DNA of 64,000 nt from Aquila chrysaetos chrysaetos. Its lineage: Eukaryota; Chordata; Aves; Accipitriformes; Accipitridae. Position numbers and translations under genes: made by a program. Location: contig NC_044012.1 in the NCBI RefSeq assembly GCF_900496995.4, positions 4,154,001-4,218,000 of the forward strand. Reading direction: 5' to 3'. Each line of letters starts with the position of its first letter. Positions within the stretch are counted from its first letter, which is position 1. The notes below the pieces were generated by a model. It searched no databases. It was not told the origin of the DNA and saw only the letters and a list, made by a program, of their open reading frames with translations. This document shows positions 10,401-21,868 of this stretch, in pieces.

Positions 10401-13400
10401 AACTGATGTCTCATGTCCCTATGCTGAGACGATTTGTGGCCCAGTGCAGACATCTATATATCCTACTATTCAATTAAGTTACACATACCTAGACATATTA
10501 TGAGCTTTCCTGGAAAATAGCTTGGCTTATATAAGTTCCTTTATTGAGCACTGTGTCAGCAGAATAAAGAGAACAATGTTTTGGATGCAGAAAGCAAAGT
10601 CAGAAGTCAAAACCGGAATTTGAAACTCATATTGCTTAGTTAAGTGTGTAGTAATATATAAATATTTCTATTTTTTGTGCTGCGTAATAATGGCACATGC
10701 AGGTTACTACCTGCTCTGCTTACACAATCCCAGAGAACACTGACATACAGAACAAACAATAAGCGTGTCCCCTTCTTTGGGTATTTCACATGGCTCAGCC
10801 AACATCAAGGGCATTAGAGACTTGAGATTGCTGCAGAGCGGGGACTGCCTCCCAGCCCAGTTGTCACACTCCGCCTTGCGGCCTTGGGCTGCCCAGAAAA
10901 CCCATGAGAGCAGATGTACCACCAGATCTCCTTTAAAGCCAGTGAGAGGGCACCGTCCCTTACTGGTGATTGCATGACAGAACAAGAAAGGAAGAGAGAT
11001 TTCCCGTCCACTGACCTGGATTTCCACGGAGCTTGATGCACTGGCCCCTGTTAGGGATTCCTTCAGCCGTGTTACCCGGGTTGATGATATGGCATTCATA
11101 GCCTGTGGGGCAATGCAGAGGCTCATCTCCATCCTCAGTGGTACTGCAGGCCTCAGCTGCAAAAGAAGCCTGCAGGTCATAAATCATGGCTTTAATGTCC
11201 ATGGCGACATGGACAGTGGGATTGAGTGCACCCTCAGCAAGTTTGCAGATGACACCAAGCTGTGTCGTGTGGTCGACACGCTGGAGGGAAGGGATGCCAT
11301 CCAGAGGGACCTTGACAGGCTTGAGGAGTGGACCCATGCAAACTTCATGAAGTTCAACAAGGCCACGTGCAAGGTTCTGCACATGGGTCAGGGCAATCCC
11401 AAGCACAAATACAGGCTGGGCGATGAGTGGATTGAGAGCAGCCCTGAGGAGAAGGACTTGGGGGTACTGGTGGATGAAAAGCTGGATGTGAGCTGGCAAT
11501 GTGCGCTCGCAGCCAAGAAAGCCAACCGTATCCTGGGCTGCATCAAAAGAAGGTCAAGGAAGGGGATTCTCCCCCTCTACTCCACTCTTGTGAGACCCCA
11601 CCTGCAGGACTGCATCCAGCTCTGGGGCCCCCAACATAAGAAGGACATGGACCTGTTGGAGTGAGTCCAGAGGAGGGCCATGAAGATGATCAGAGGGCTG
11701 GAGCATCCCTCCTACAAAGACAGGCTGAGAGAGAGTTGGGGTTGTTCGGCCTGGAGCAGAGAAGGCTCCGGGGACACCTCATTGCAGCCTTTCAGTACCT
11801 ACAGGGGACCTACAAGAAAGCTGGAGAGGGACTTTTTACAAGGGCATGTAGTGATAGGACAAGGGGTAATGGCTTTAAACTGAAAGAGGGTATATTTAGA
11901 TTAGATATAAAGAAGAAGTTTTTCACTGTGAGGGTGGTGAGGCACTGGCACAGGTTGCCCAGAGAGGCTGTGGATGCCCCATCCCTGGGGGTGTTCAAGG
12001 CCAGGTTGGATGGGGCTTTGAGCAACCTGGTCTAGCGGAAGGTGTCCCTGCCCATGGCAGGGGAGTTGGAACTAGGTGATCTTTAAGGTCACTTCCAACC
12101 CAAACCATTCCATGATTCTATGATTAACACCCACAGGTAACTAAAACATGACAACAAGGCTACCTTCTTCTGCATCTCCTTCCAGACAGGATCTCAGACT
12201 ACTTCCCATGCAAGGCCACCAAGGAGTTAACATCTCCAAAGAAGCCTGGCAGAGCAGGTGATCCAGTTCACACCTTAAACAAAAACTGATGTATCTAGCC
12301 CGATATGGGGAGTGCAGGTCAGCCCGATTACCTGTAATGACACCCTCCCCACAGCCTGTTGCGCTGGATCTGTGAAAGGGCTGGAGCGTGATGAAGACAG
12401 ACCACCACTGCCTACCATGCTCGCACTGATGGTTGGTCCCTCCTCATGGCTATTCCCTCCAAGCAGCCATAAGTCTGTTCTAGCCAGTGTTTTCAGCTGG
12501 CTGAGGAATCAGGGAAACGTGACCAGGAAGCTGGAAGTTTGCTGCTTTGTTCTTTGCTCCACACCCATTAACTTACTGATGTATTTAAACCTCAGATGTG
12601 ACTCACTATGGAGTAAGGCAGTACCATCCTCTGTTACAAACGGAGGTTTTAGCCGCCTTGATCCTGGATATCCAGCAAGTGCAGAGCAGAATAAGAAAGT
12701 AAATCAGGACTTACAGGCAGTGTTTGTGTCCATTAAATGTACAGACTATGCAGGGACACTCCACCCTTTCATTTGCCAGGATTTTAATTTCAAGGACCTC
12801 TGCTGTAATTCTCATGCCGTGACTGATGGTTTTTATTTCACTAATTACTCCGCCAAGCTGAGATGAAGGTGTTAAGATAAGGACAAATAATATAAGCATG
12901 ACAAGGATGGATGAAGAGGAACCTATTTTATCTTATTTCTAGCAGTGCAACTCCAATGAGCTGGAGGCAGAATTTTCTCTTGAAGAACTAGGAGTTTCCG
13001 TAATAGATTAGAGTCAAGGGTTGGCAGGTCTCACACCATCTGTGTAAGACCAAAGGGGGTAATTTATTGGCACTACCTGTGTCTGACTAAAGCTGATCAA
13101 AAGCTGGAATAGCCTTTCCACGAAGAAATTAAGAACCTCAGGCATACATACATCTGGGAGTGTCTCGCAGAAGAAAACTTCTCTTCCCACCTCCCTACTC
13201 CCTCCTTGTTTCACTTTGAGGTATTGGAAAAAATTAATTAAAAGACTTTTCCCTATGGAATTAACCTGAGAAGCCCAATCTCATTAGCAGTCCCCAAGCT
13301 TAGATGCTCTCAGCTCCATGTCAGCTTGACACAACTCTGCAGCAGTTTGCCAGGGCTCTTGTTCAAAGCAGCCTTCAGATCCAAAAGCCCCAGCCCCAGC

Positions 13401-16400
13401 CCAAGGCATCTGTGCGATGAGGCCACTCTGGATTAAAAGATGTCCTAATCCAAGTCCGCCCACAGTCTATCATCCAGTCTATCATGGCAGAAAATACATG
13501 TATGCTGACAAAGCCTTTTTCTAAAAAAAAGATATATTTCTACTTATTTCAAGAATGGATACAAATCCAGTTCCCTGGAGCATTCCTAGTGCTCTGCTGG
13601 ATAAGCCATATCCATAAAAAGCAACTGATTTATTGCACCAGAAACTAGCCCCCAGCACCACACAGTGTTATTCCTACGGAAACTCCAGACAAACACCAGC
13701 AGCCCCAGCATCCCAATATCCCTGGCAGGCCCTGGGTATGATGAATATATTATTTAGTGCCTTTGTATAACTACTGATACCGCAGAAAAGACAGTGAAAC
13801 GTACTGTACCTTGTAAGACTTCCTCTGGGCCATCCAAAAGCCACCCATTTCCTCCCAGCCAGCGGGGTTTGGGCTGAACCAACCAGTCTAAAACTGTAAA
13901 AGACAGAAACAAGAAACCAGAGTCAAGGTGGAGTAGCTGTAGGGCACACAGTTATGGAAAAGTAACAGATTTCCTCTAACAGCCAGTGATGAGGCTGCCA
14001 GGCTCCTGAAGGATGGAGCTGAGTTTTCAGCAAGATACTTATATTTATGCTTTTGTTGTTCCAGTGGCAAGAGAGCCATGCATGTTATCCAGGGCCACAA
14101 GAACCTGGTGTCATAAAGGCCAAAGTGGCTGTTGTTTCCCGTCCTCCATTCCCATGGCACGGATCAGATGAGATGGCTGCCTCGCTTCTGTGAGCACTAA
14201 TTCAGATTGGGATTCTTTCTTTTCCTGAATATATAATTCCAGGACAAGAACTGGCCTCAAGTGACTTCTACCATTTGTGCTGGTGGAAATTTTGCAACAC
14301 CAGCTGGCCTTAGATAATTTTTCGATTCAGCAATCATCCCAGAAATCAGAAGTGTGGAACCGAAGCTTTATCCTCAACTCACAACTTAAACCATGCCTCC
14401 TACGCGAGACCCAATGCACGTGGGGATGAATACCATCGTTTCTGCATGCTCCTCTACCAGTTTGATCGCTGGGTCCACTCTACCTGGCGGTGGCTGTACG
14501 GACTCCAGGCAGGCGTAGATGCACCCATTGTAGCAGCAGCGCTTGTGCCTTTCACACTCCGAATCCGAGCGGCAGCTGGGCACCTCGCAGGCTCGGTCAG
14601 GCAAAGTCTGGGGCGGTGGGGGGCAGCGGTCGTTCTTCTGGTAGTGGGAACTGTGAGAATGAAGAGGGTACTCATAATCCTTGCAAAGAAAAGAAAGGAA
14701 ACAAAGGTTTGGCATAAGGTGAATACCAAACATCTCATCAGCTGAAACAGAAGAGGGATTTTCAAAGTGGTTTTCAAGTGTTCATTAGAGAGGAGAATTA
14801 ACCGGTCAGCTCCTCCAGCCCTGTCTTCAGCACACTGAAGAGAGAGCTATATGATCACCTTAGCACACTGCTTTGGAAACACCAAACCACCAAATTATTG
14901 TGTGGAACTCATTTTATAATTAAGGTTATTCTAATGACAATGAGGAGGCAAAAAAAAATCCTTCGAAGTCTTTTATACTTGTCTAAGAAACAGAGAGAAA
15001 GACTCCAGGCATCCTCATGATGAGCACACCAAAACGCTTTGATAGTAAAGCAGTGGAAATGATGAAGCTGTATTGTTTTGAGGTTACATCCCCAAATGGG
15101 ACCTGGAACTAATGTCCCAGGTACCACCTGTCTCCTCAATAGGCTCCTTCTACCTTCATCACCTTCTTCTGGACCAGAACTTATAGGGGAGTCTTTCAAG
15201 CTTATCCACTGTGGGGTCCTGGATTGTTAAATTAGAGACCATTTCTAAAGCATGAGTTGATCTGGGTGAGATCTGTCTGGGTGATGTCAGATTAATCCCA
15301 AAGAAAATGAGGCTGTGTTTGACTAGAGCAGAAAGGAGCCCGGCTGCTCACTGCACACCGAGAGGACAAGGGAGATTTAAAGTGGATTAACAGGCACAGG
15401 ATTTTACCAGAAACATTTATAAGAGGCAGCATTGAGATATTATTCACGCTGGTGGCATTTTAGCAAGAAGCCAACTCCCTCTGACGGAGAGGTGAATCAC
15501 CCAAGCCCACTCTTTTCTCACCTATGGCTAAACTACTCATCTCTGGGCTTGAGCTCAGCTCCCCAGAGCAGCATAAAGTACGCACGGCAATCAGTTCTCA
15601 GATTTATTAACAAACATTAATAAGCTCTAATCAAATCAAAAGATGGATTCTGGGTTTGCACTTTTAAAGAGATCAGCATCTAGCCAGACGTATGAATTGA
15701 GTGCTGCCATGCACTTGCTAGCAGGCTGTTGAGTTTAAGAGCTATATATAGTTGGCCTGATCACTGTTGTGTTACGAAATCAGTGACGAACAACTGGGGT
15801 TGTTATTCCAAGAAACAACATGGTGCAACTGTCCCTGAGGGGGTCTCTAGGAAATTTCACCATCAAGCTATGGAGAAATTTGAGGTGAGACTAGTATCCC
15901 TCTTTATCTACATGCTACTACATCCTCATTGTTGAAATCTCCCAAAGGCTTCTGTGGACCATGTGTGCCTTTGCAAAACAGCGTGTCCACACATGTCCCT
16001 GTCCAAAAAAATGTCCTAGGAGAGGCCCCAGGAGGTCCATTGCCCTGGGGACTGACTGCTGGCTCACACTACGTGTGACCAAGCTGCAATCAATTATCCC
16101 TAACGGTGAAAAGAATATCATCTACACTCCCTTGGCATAATTCGTAATGTAGAGAATGAAGGCAATCCCAAGGGACACCAAAAGAAATAATGATGTACAT
16201 TGTGGTACTGATGTGAGAAATTTTACTTCCACATTGTACATAGTGTAGAATCGTATTGATAAGGTGGTGTTTTTTACACCAAAGCTGACCTCTGTTCTTT
16301 GAGCCATAGCTAGGGGGAAATGGAGAGCAGCGAAGTTTCTCCTCTGCCTGGTTGCACAGGGATTGAGTGTCAGCCAATGTAGAAGTATAGAGAAAAGTCA

Positions 16401-19400
16401 GGATGATTAAAAGTTTCAATTTCTGTTACAAGGTTTACGTTAAAGAAAATCCATATCCTCGTTATATCTGTAACTGGTTAAATAATGTGGGTGTGTGGGT
16501 GTGTCCGTGTGTGAGAGACAGAGAGTTCCTAATATTTCCACAAACGACAGCCTCCTGCCCTGTTCCCCATATCAGCCTGCCCTGTTCCCAATATCAATAA
16601 ACAATTTTCTTCTGCTTTTTCCTTAGTTGTTTCCATTCAGTGAACAAGAAACTGCTCAAAACCCCTTCCATGAGGCTGTTTTCCCATGAACTGATAGGCT
16701 GTTTGAGCCACAAAGTAGGTTTGAAAAAAAAATACTTCCTAATTTTGATGATGTTTTCAGTGTTAAAGTGTAAACCAAGGTGTAAGCTATCACATCATCC
16801 CATTCCTCAAAAGCTGAAAACACTCCAGCTTTGAAATAACGTGCTTTTGAATTGAAGATATTGCAAGTTCAACTTATTTTGCTGTTGTTCGATTTTAAAT
16901 AGAGAAAATGCTTGGACCAAGTATAATTTTGGGATATAAGACAGCATTTAACAGTAAGTCTGTGCAGTTCCAAACATTTAACGGATCTCCTTGTTGGAGG
17001 GAGCATTCATCCTGGAAGGTCACAGTTTACTATTCTGTTATTTGAAATGTCAGCTGCAGACTGAAATGTGACGAAAATAATACTGGCAAATAATGGATAC
17101 ATGAAAAAAAAAAAAAAAACAACCCCAAACAATTACTGCAGTTGCTTCACAGATGATTCAGAAACCAAGAAGCCAAAATTGCAATGAACAGTTGGCTCAA
17201 TGAATGAGATTTCCGTTTGGGAACAATACAACATTTTTAGCCAAGTAACTTTGTACCTCATGATTTCCCTGCCCATTTTCTCTCTTCACCTATTGCTCTC
17301 AACCCTTTTCTTTCAAAACCTCATAGTCAAAAAAATATTTTTTGCGCCTTTGATCTAACAAAACCATTGCCACTGGTTTATGTATACATAAACCATCCCA
17401 GTGGGAATGTGGGATTCCCTCATTCCCAAAATAGCCTGGTTAAGGATGTCTTCAGGTATGGACTACAAGGTCTTTTTAAAAGCTCTCCCAGGATTCACAG
17501 TTCGGGTCTGAGCATAGCTCAGATTTATTATTTATATAGATTGCGACAACAGTCAAAATTTCTTCCTTTAAGAATATATTTCAATGAAGGAGGCAAATTG
17601 CTGTTTCCCATGGAGACTTATTAAATCATTTTAATAACAATATCTGCCTTAGAGATATCCAGCAACAAAGTAAGGGGAAAAGTTCAGAGTTCAGCTGAGG
17701 AACCCTGGAGGTCAGTAAAGATGACTAGGAAAAACCAAACCTGAATGTAATCACTCAGTCTCAAGCCATATTTTCAATACTAACCGTGTGATGCAGTCTG
17801 CTTCCAAAAAATCCCAGATCTGGTCTATCATTTGTGCCTGAAACTGGACCCTGGGCTTGTGTCAAAGCACAATTCTCTGCTAATTTATATTCTGCATGGC
17901 CACCCCTGAGATCACACATGAGGTTTATTCCCAGCCTCTGGTCAGCGAGTTCTGCCCCTGGCAGGTATTTCCAAACACTGCCCATAAACCACCTTTTCTC
18001 TGAAACAATACACAGTCAGGAGGAATTTAGAGCCCTCCAATATTTCTATCAAAAACCTGGAAAAACACAGATCATCAGTGATCAAAGTTGCAAATATCAG
18101 ACTGAAGGACAAGACCAAAACAATAGGAATAATATTCTCCTGCTATTGACTCTGGATTAGTAGTTTTGGTTCAGGTGTCTGCAGTACTGGAAGATTGTTG
18201 CAAAATTAGGGTGGGCTCAAAGAAGATGCACAATAGCAGTTAGAGGACTGGAAAGCAGGCAATACAGTGCAAGGCTTGTATGTGTGCGGGCAGGTTTCAA
18301 AGGAGAGGCTGAGGGCTGCTCTGCTCATATGTTACTCTGAGGCATATGCGGGATTGAAATCTCGTGGGAGGTGTGCTAATCTGGTAGATGAAGAGGTGTC
18401 CTGGTTTCAGCTGGGATAAAGTTAATTTTCTACCTAGTAGCTGGTATAATGTTGTGTCTTGGATTTAGTATGAGAACAATGTTGACAACAGACTGATGTT
18501 TTCAGTTGTTGCTAAGTAGTGTTTATACCAAGTCAAGGATTTTTCAGCTTCTCATGCCCAGCCAGCAAGAAGGCTGGAGGGGCACAAGGAGTTGGCTCAG
18601 GACACAGCCAGGGCAGCTGACCCAAACTGGCCAAAGGGGTATTCCAGACCATGTGACATCATGCCCAGTATATGAACTGGGGGGAGTTGGCAGATCATTG
18701 CTCGGGGACTGACTGAGCATCGGTCAGTGGTTGGTGAGCAATGGCATTGTGTATCACTTGGGTTATAATTCACTCCCTTTTTGTTATCTTCCTTTTCACT
18801 ACAATTATTACTATTATTATAATAATTTCTTTTAATTTCAATTATTAAACTGTTCTTATCTCAACCCACGAGTTTTACTTGTTTTCAATTGTCCTCCTCA
18901 TCCCACTGGGGTGGGGGGGAAGGAGTGAGCAGCTGCATGGTGCTTAGTTGCTGGCTGGGGTTAAACCACGACAAGAGGGTATCTCAGCGTTGATTTATGA
19001 CAGCTAGCTGGAGAGTAAATACATTGTTGGAAGAACATTACAGCAGCTGCAAGGGATTCTTCATTTCTGGAAATCTGTAAAAGAAGGCTGGATTTTTTTC
19101 TAAAATGCTTGATGCAGTTGAAACTGGAATAAAATCAAGACTGCCCCAGGTTTTCCCAATAGACATATGGGTGTCTTGATAATGAATTAAAGCCCACTCC
19201 CAGGTAGCTCCCTCCCTCTGCTCTTTGGGAACAGTCCACAGACTGTGCGGGGGCTGCAGAATACCAGCTGCAAATCACTAAACTTGACAAGTGTCCCTCT
19301 GGCTGTAAAATACATGGATTTCCTATAAAGCTGGAAGCCCAGCTCCTCCATTGCACTGTAACTGCCATTTTTTTCTTCTCACTGTATTCCCTCTTCTCTT

Positions 19401-21868
19401 TCTCCCTTCTCAATTCCCACTTGACCCCTCCTTGCCAACCAACACCCTTCCTCAGGCACCTTAATAAAAAACTCCTGGCTACACCTCAAGCCAGCTCCTC
19501 GTTGTAACACCTGCTCGTCATTCTGCAGCCAGCAGTTTGGTGGATGCATTCTTCCTGCTGTAGACTCAGATTTTATGGACTCAGACAACATAACTCTCAG
19601 TCAACTCCCTACCCCTCGCTGCCTCCTCCCTCTACAGACCTTGCCCGTGTCCTTCTGGAGGTCCCACAGGGATGTCTATGGCCCATCTCCTGTATGGCTG
19701 CGTGTTGTCGTAAGCATCTCCATCTCTTATCCCTCTATCCAAGTGACTCACAAATCAGCTGTTCCACTCACAGCCTCTGATTTTCGAACTGTAGGGAACA
19801 TACAGCATTTGGTAGAAAAGAAAGCCTCTCCCTGAGGAACAGGAGGGGCTGCCAAGACAGACTCTTGATGGATAAGAGGACGGAGAGCGGACGCCTTCCT
19901 CCTTACAAGGCTTTGAGAAGAAGGAGAAAGAAAAGCATTTTCTGTTTTCCCTAGATAAGATGTTTCTGTCAATATGAGCAATTCTAGCTGAGCTTGCCAG
20001 ATCAGTAGCACCTGGATTCATGGCTGCCAGAAAAAACAGTCCTTTGAAGAACTGCAGATTGAAAGAAGAGGATATATCCCCAGGGGAGCAGTCTCTGTGC
20101 CTCTACAGAGCACATTATCTGAAGATCAACATGTAAATTCCTGTTCTACTCCTATCCTATCTCTCTGGGTCATTTACTTCACAACTCCTATTGAATTTGA
20201 GCTTTGCATTGAAATATGACACAAGAACATACTAATAAATACACTTTCCAGTGAGTGATTTTGCAGGAAACACAGCTCTTCATGTCACCATTTTCCAGTT
20301 AAAGTGCAACCCAGATGATACCCTGTCCTAAGGGAAGCTACAATGAAGAAAATTTCATGTTGTAAAATACTGGGGTGCCTTTCAAATATCAGCACAATGT
20401 TTTCTGCAAAATTTCAAGGAGACAAGGGCACCGTATTTCAGTTCATTCAGCACAGGCGAAAGATCTGTGTCACACTTCTGAGTCAGCAATTGCACAACCC
20501 AAATGTAGCTGTCTCCAAACATCACTCTAGATGTCATAGTCAAAAAAGCATCCTTTTTAAGTTAAAGGCTTTTATATGTGGCTGCAGAAAACAGGTGGAG
20601 GAATCCCCATGTGACACCAAAGAGCTGTTTATGCACATGCAATGGCTGGAAGATGCAATCAAACCCAAGCATGAGAAAAAAGACCGGCTGGGGCTTCCAT
20701 CTAAGTGATTCAAGGGCCAGAAGCCCTGGGTCAGTGCCGGCTTCTAAGGGGACTTTAATGGAGTAAGTAAAAATTTCAAATTTTTTTCCTTTCTAAACAG
20801 CAGGTCCTGAAAGTCAAACTATCAAATTATTTTCCTTTTTTTTCCCTCCCATTTCCTCCATGGCCATTTCTAACAGTCTTTTGGCCCAGACATACCAGAA
20901 CAAGACCCAGCACCATCATTTTCTTCACTCACAGTAATTTGTTGCTGCTTCAGTTTCAATTCCAGCACTACTGCTGTAAGTACCACTGCAGATTTGGAAA
21001 TGGTGCTTGCACTCAGTACCCCATGCAAATCTGTCAAAAGCAGGCAGGGACAGACAGTGCCACTGAGAAGCTGCCAGGGTGTGGGCAGCAAAGGGGAGCT
21101 CTGCTCCCACTGAACATGCCAGGCATGGTACAGCCATGAGAATGGATTTTTCTGATCGGCTCCTTACACCCATTAAGGTGATCGGCACGTTACTCTGACA
21201 CTGTGGATCTGGAGGTCTCTGTGCTCCAGTGATTCACAAAACGCTAGGCAATGCCATCATCCCTCTAGCGCACATTATCACTAGGAGCTGGAGACATTTA
21301 CCCAAAGTTACCCCAAAAGGCAGTGGAGGAACAGGGCAGGGAACCCTCCTCCCTGCTCTAAGCAATAAATCACTTTATCTTCTTTTCACTAAATCTATCC
21401 CCAGACATGTAGGTTTTGCATTCCCCTTCATTCATGCTTCCTTTGCTGCCCTATGAAGTTTCTAGGAAAAGCAGTGACGGCTGCCTTACCAATCAATGTC
21501 TTCTCACTGCTCCAAGTGTGCTTTACAAGTTTCCCACTGCAGCAGCTAGGTGGCAAAAGTTTAGTACAGCCTGGGAAACTTAATGCAACCCTTTTATAAA
21601 GAGACAGCCTGCAGATTCAAATACTTCTTATTCTAAAATGATACACTCACGTAAAGAAAACTCCCCTGTCACGGTGAGCATACCCAGCTCCCCCCAAATC
21701 ACCCCACTGCAGTTTACTCACATCGTATTTCTCCGTCATTTTCAGATGTAGAGCACGCTTCCAGAGATTCCTTGCGCAGCCCGAATCTGGCAGCAAAACT
21801 AAGACACAGAAGGCTGCAGTGAAGATCTTTTTACAGAAATGCATCTCTGATAGTACCCTGGAATCCAT
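7374..21868 (-). CDS. WFDC1: WFDC1 (ps20) gene, full coding span of six exons
   Basis: Secreted WAP-family protein, known in mammals as a growth-inhibitory, protease-inhibitor-like factor of stroma. I assembled it from six minus-strand exons: 21722-21868, 14484-14679, 13810-13893, 11016-11156, 9759-9800 and 7374-7432. All junctions are GT-AG, and the 669-nt CDS gives 222 residues plus stop, close to the 220 residues of the human protein. Domains in order: signal peptide about 1-32; WAP core with exactly eight cysteines (68, 80, 85, 91, 97, 98, 102, 106); linker [18 protein letters not shown] at 115-132, which is diagnostic of WFDC1; a second Cys segment (146, 158, 164, 182); and a basic C-terminal tail. 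Intron 1 is phase 0 and the rest phase 1. The start ATG has a strong context (A at -3, G at +4). Only the C-terminal tail looks diverged from the human protein. Identification is from recognised family sequence, not a search. Confidence 0.96.
7491..8958 (+). mobile_element. CR1 LINE, 5'-truncated, internally deleted
   Basis: Non-LTR retrotransposon remnant in WFDC1 intron 5, antisense to the gene. The open stretch 7534-8361 carries reverse-transcriptase sequence: [33 protein letters not shown] and the CR1 catalytic box FADDTK. The frame breaks near 8315, where about 134 bp present in the second copy are missing, and again near 8560. The C-terminal part continues at 8318-8629 and 8563-8862 ([19 protein letters not shown]). 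The 3' end is the classic CR1 tail: three 8-bp units (ATTCTATT, ATTCTATG, ATTCTATG) at 8935-8958. No ORF1 and no intact enzyme, so the copy is inactive. Confidence 0.95.
9759..9800 (-). CDS. WFDC1: WFDC1 coding exon 5 (42-nt micro-exon)
   Basis: A 42-nt, phase 1-1 exon found by matching the mammalian DGRILRHKLYKEY segment; here it reads [14 protein letters not shown]. The acceptor TTCTTTTTCAG|ATGG and donor TTTTG|GTAAGC are both strong. It is symmetrical, so skipping it would keep the frame and remove 14 basic/aromatic residues. Confidence 0.92.
11016..11156 (-). CDS. WFDC1: WFDC1 coding exon 4 (second cysteine segment)
   Basis: A 141-nt, phase 1-1 exon encoding residues 143-189. The acceptor is TTCTTTTGCAG|CTGAG and the donor CCAG|GTCAGT. 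It carries [20 protein letters not shown] and GIPNRGQC, which match mammalian WFDC1 and contain four cysteines. The open frame continues upstream through the intron into an antisense CR1 copy; that extension is not part of the conserved protein. Confidence 0.95.
11203..12122 (+). mobile_element. CR1 LINE, 5'-truncated fragment
   Basis: Second CR1 remnant, in WFDC1 intron 3 and also antisense to the gene. It begins inside the RT palm region (GDMDSGIE..., FADDTK) and runs to a CR1 3' tail with two 8-bp units (12107-12122). The open frame ends at a TGA (11662-11664) where the first copy has CGA. The frame then shifts, and the terminal region resumes at 11661-12035 with [19 protein letters not shown]. 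It retains the stretch deleted from the other copy ([20 protein letters not shown]). The two copies are close relatives and probably the same subfamily. Confidence 0.95.
13810..13893 (-). CDS. WFDC1: WFDC1 coding exon 3 (tryptophan-rich linker)
   Basis: An 84-nt, phase 1-1 exon encoding residues 115-142. The acceptor is TTTTACAG|TTTTAG and the donor CAAG|GTACAG. The peptide [14 protein letters not shown]...[10 protein letters not shown] is essentially the mammalian WFDC1 sequence, which makes it the strongest single evidence for orthology. It is too short to appear as an ORF. Confidence 0.94.
14484..14679 (-). CDS. WFDC1: WFDC1 coding exon 2 (WAP domain)
   Basis: Encodes residues 50-114 plus one base. 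The acceptor is TTCTTTGCAAG|GAT and the donor CCAG|GTAGAG. It contains the whole eight-cysteine four-disulfide core, including the paired cysteines in KRCCYNGC, which is the family hallmark. The residues before Cys68 ([17 protein letters not shown]) are rich in His, Ser and Tyr and look lineage-specific. Confidence 0.95.
16554..16597 (+). repeat. Tandem 22-bp duplication in WFDC1 intron 1
   Basis: CCTGCCCTGTTCCCCATATCAG followed directly by CCTGCCCTGTTCCCAATATCAA (two differences). A recent small duplication, next to a short GT-rich tract at about 16488-16512. Confidence 0.9.
17105..17120 (+). repeat. Poly(A) tract in WFDC1 intron 1
   Basis: A run of about 16 A followed by CAACCCCAAAC. No SINE or LINE body is recognisable upstream, so it is treated as a simple repeat. 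Confidence 0.8.
18392..18396. repeat. Left target-site duplication of the solo LTR
   Basis: AGAGG immediately before the TG of the LTR, identical to AGAGG at 18974-18978 directly after its CA. This fixes the element boundaries to the base. Confidence 0.85.
18397..18973 (+). mobile_element. Solo LTR of an avian endogenous retrovirus (ERVL-like)
   Basis: A 577-bp element starting TGTCCTGGTTTCAG and ending GGTTAAACCACGACA, so bounded by TG...CA. It is flanked by a perfect 5-bp target-site duplication AGAGG at 18392-18396 and 18974-18978. Internal landmarks are a TATA-like TATATGAA (18669-18676) and an ATTAAA poly(A) signal (18844-18849) in an AT-rich tract. There is no second LTR and no gag, pol or env, so it is the product of LTR-LTR recombination. 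The 5-bp duplication fits class III (ERVL) elements; the class is inferred from that and from a general resemblance to abundant bird LTRs. It lies antisense in WFDC1 intron 1. Confidence 0.88.
21722..21868 (-). CDS. WFDC1: WFDC1 coding exon 1 (start codon, signal peptide)
   Basis: Encodes residues 1-49. The basic pair KK at 13-14 is followed by the hydrophobic core [12 protein letters not shown], with likely signal cleavage after GCA at about 32. The mature N-terminus RNLWKRAL matches the AKNIWKRAL region of the human protein. The exon ends in a phase-0 donor (GAT|GTGAGT). A second in-frame ATG at codon 9 has a weaker context, so the first ATG is preferred. Confidence 0.93.

Noticed and set aside
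12312..12866. 184-codon plus-strand ORF inside WFDC1 intron 3
   Set aside because: No domain, signal peptide or family resemblance, no splice signals tying it to anything, and it lies in the intron of a gene on the other strand. Consistent with a chance ORF.
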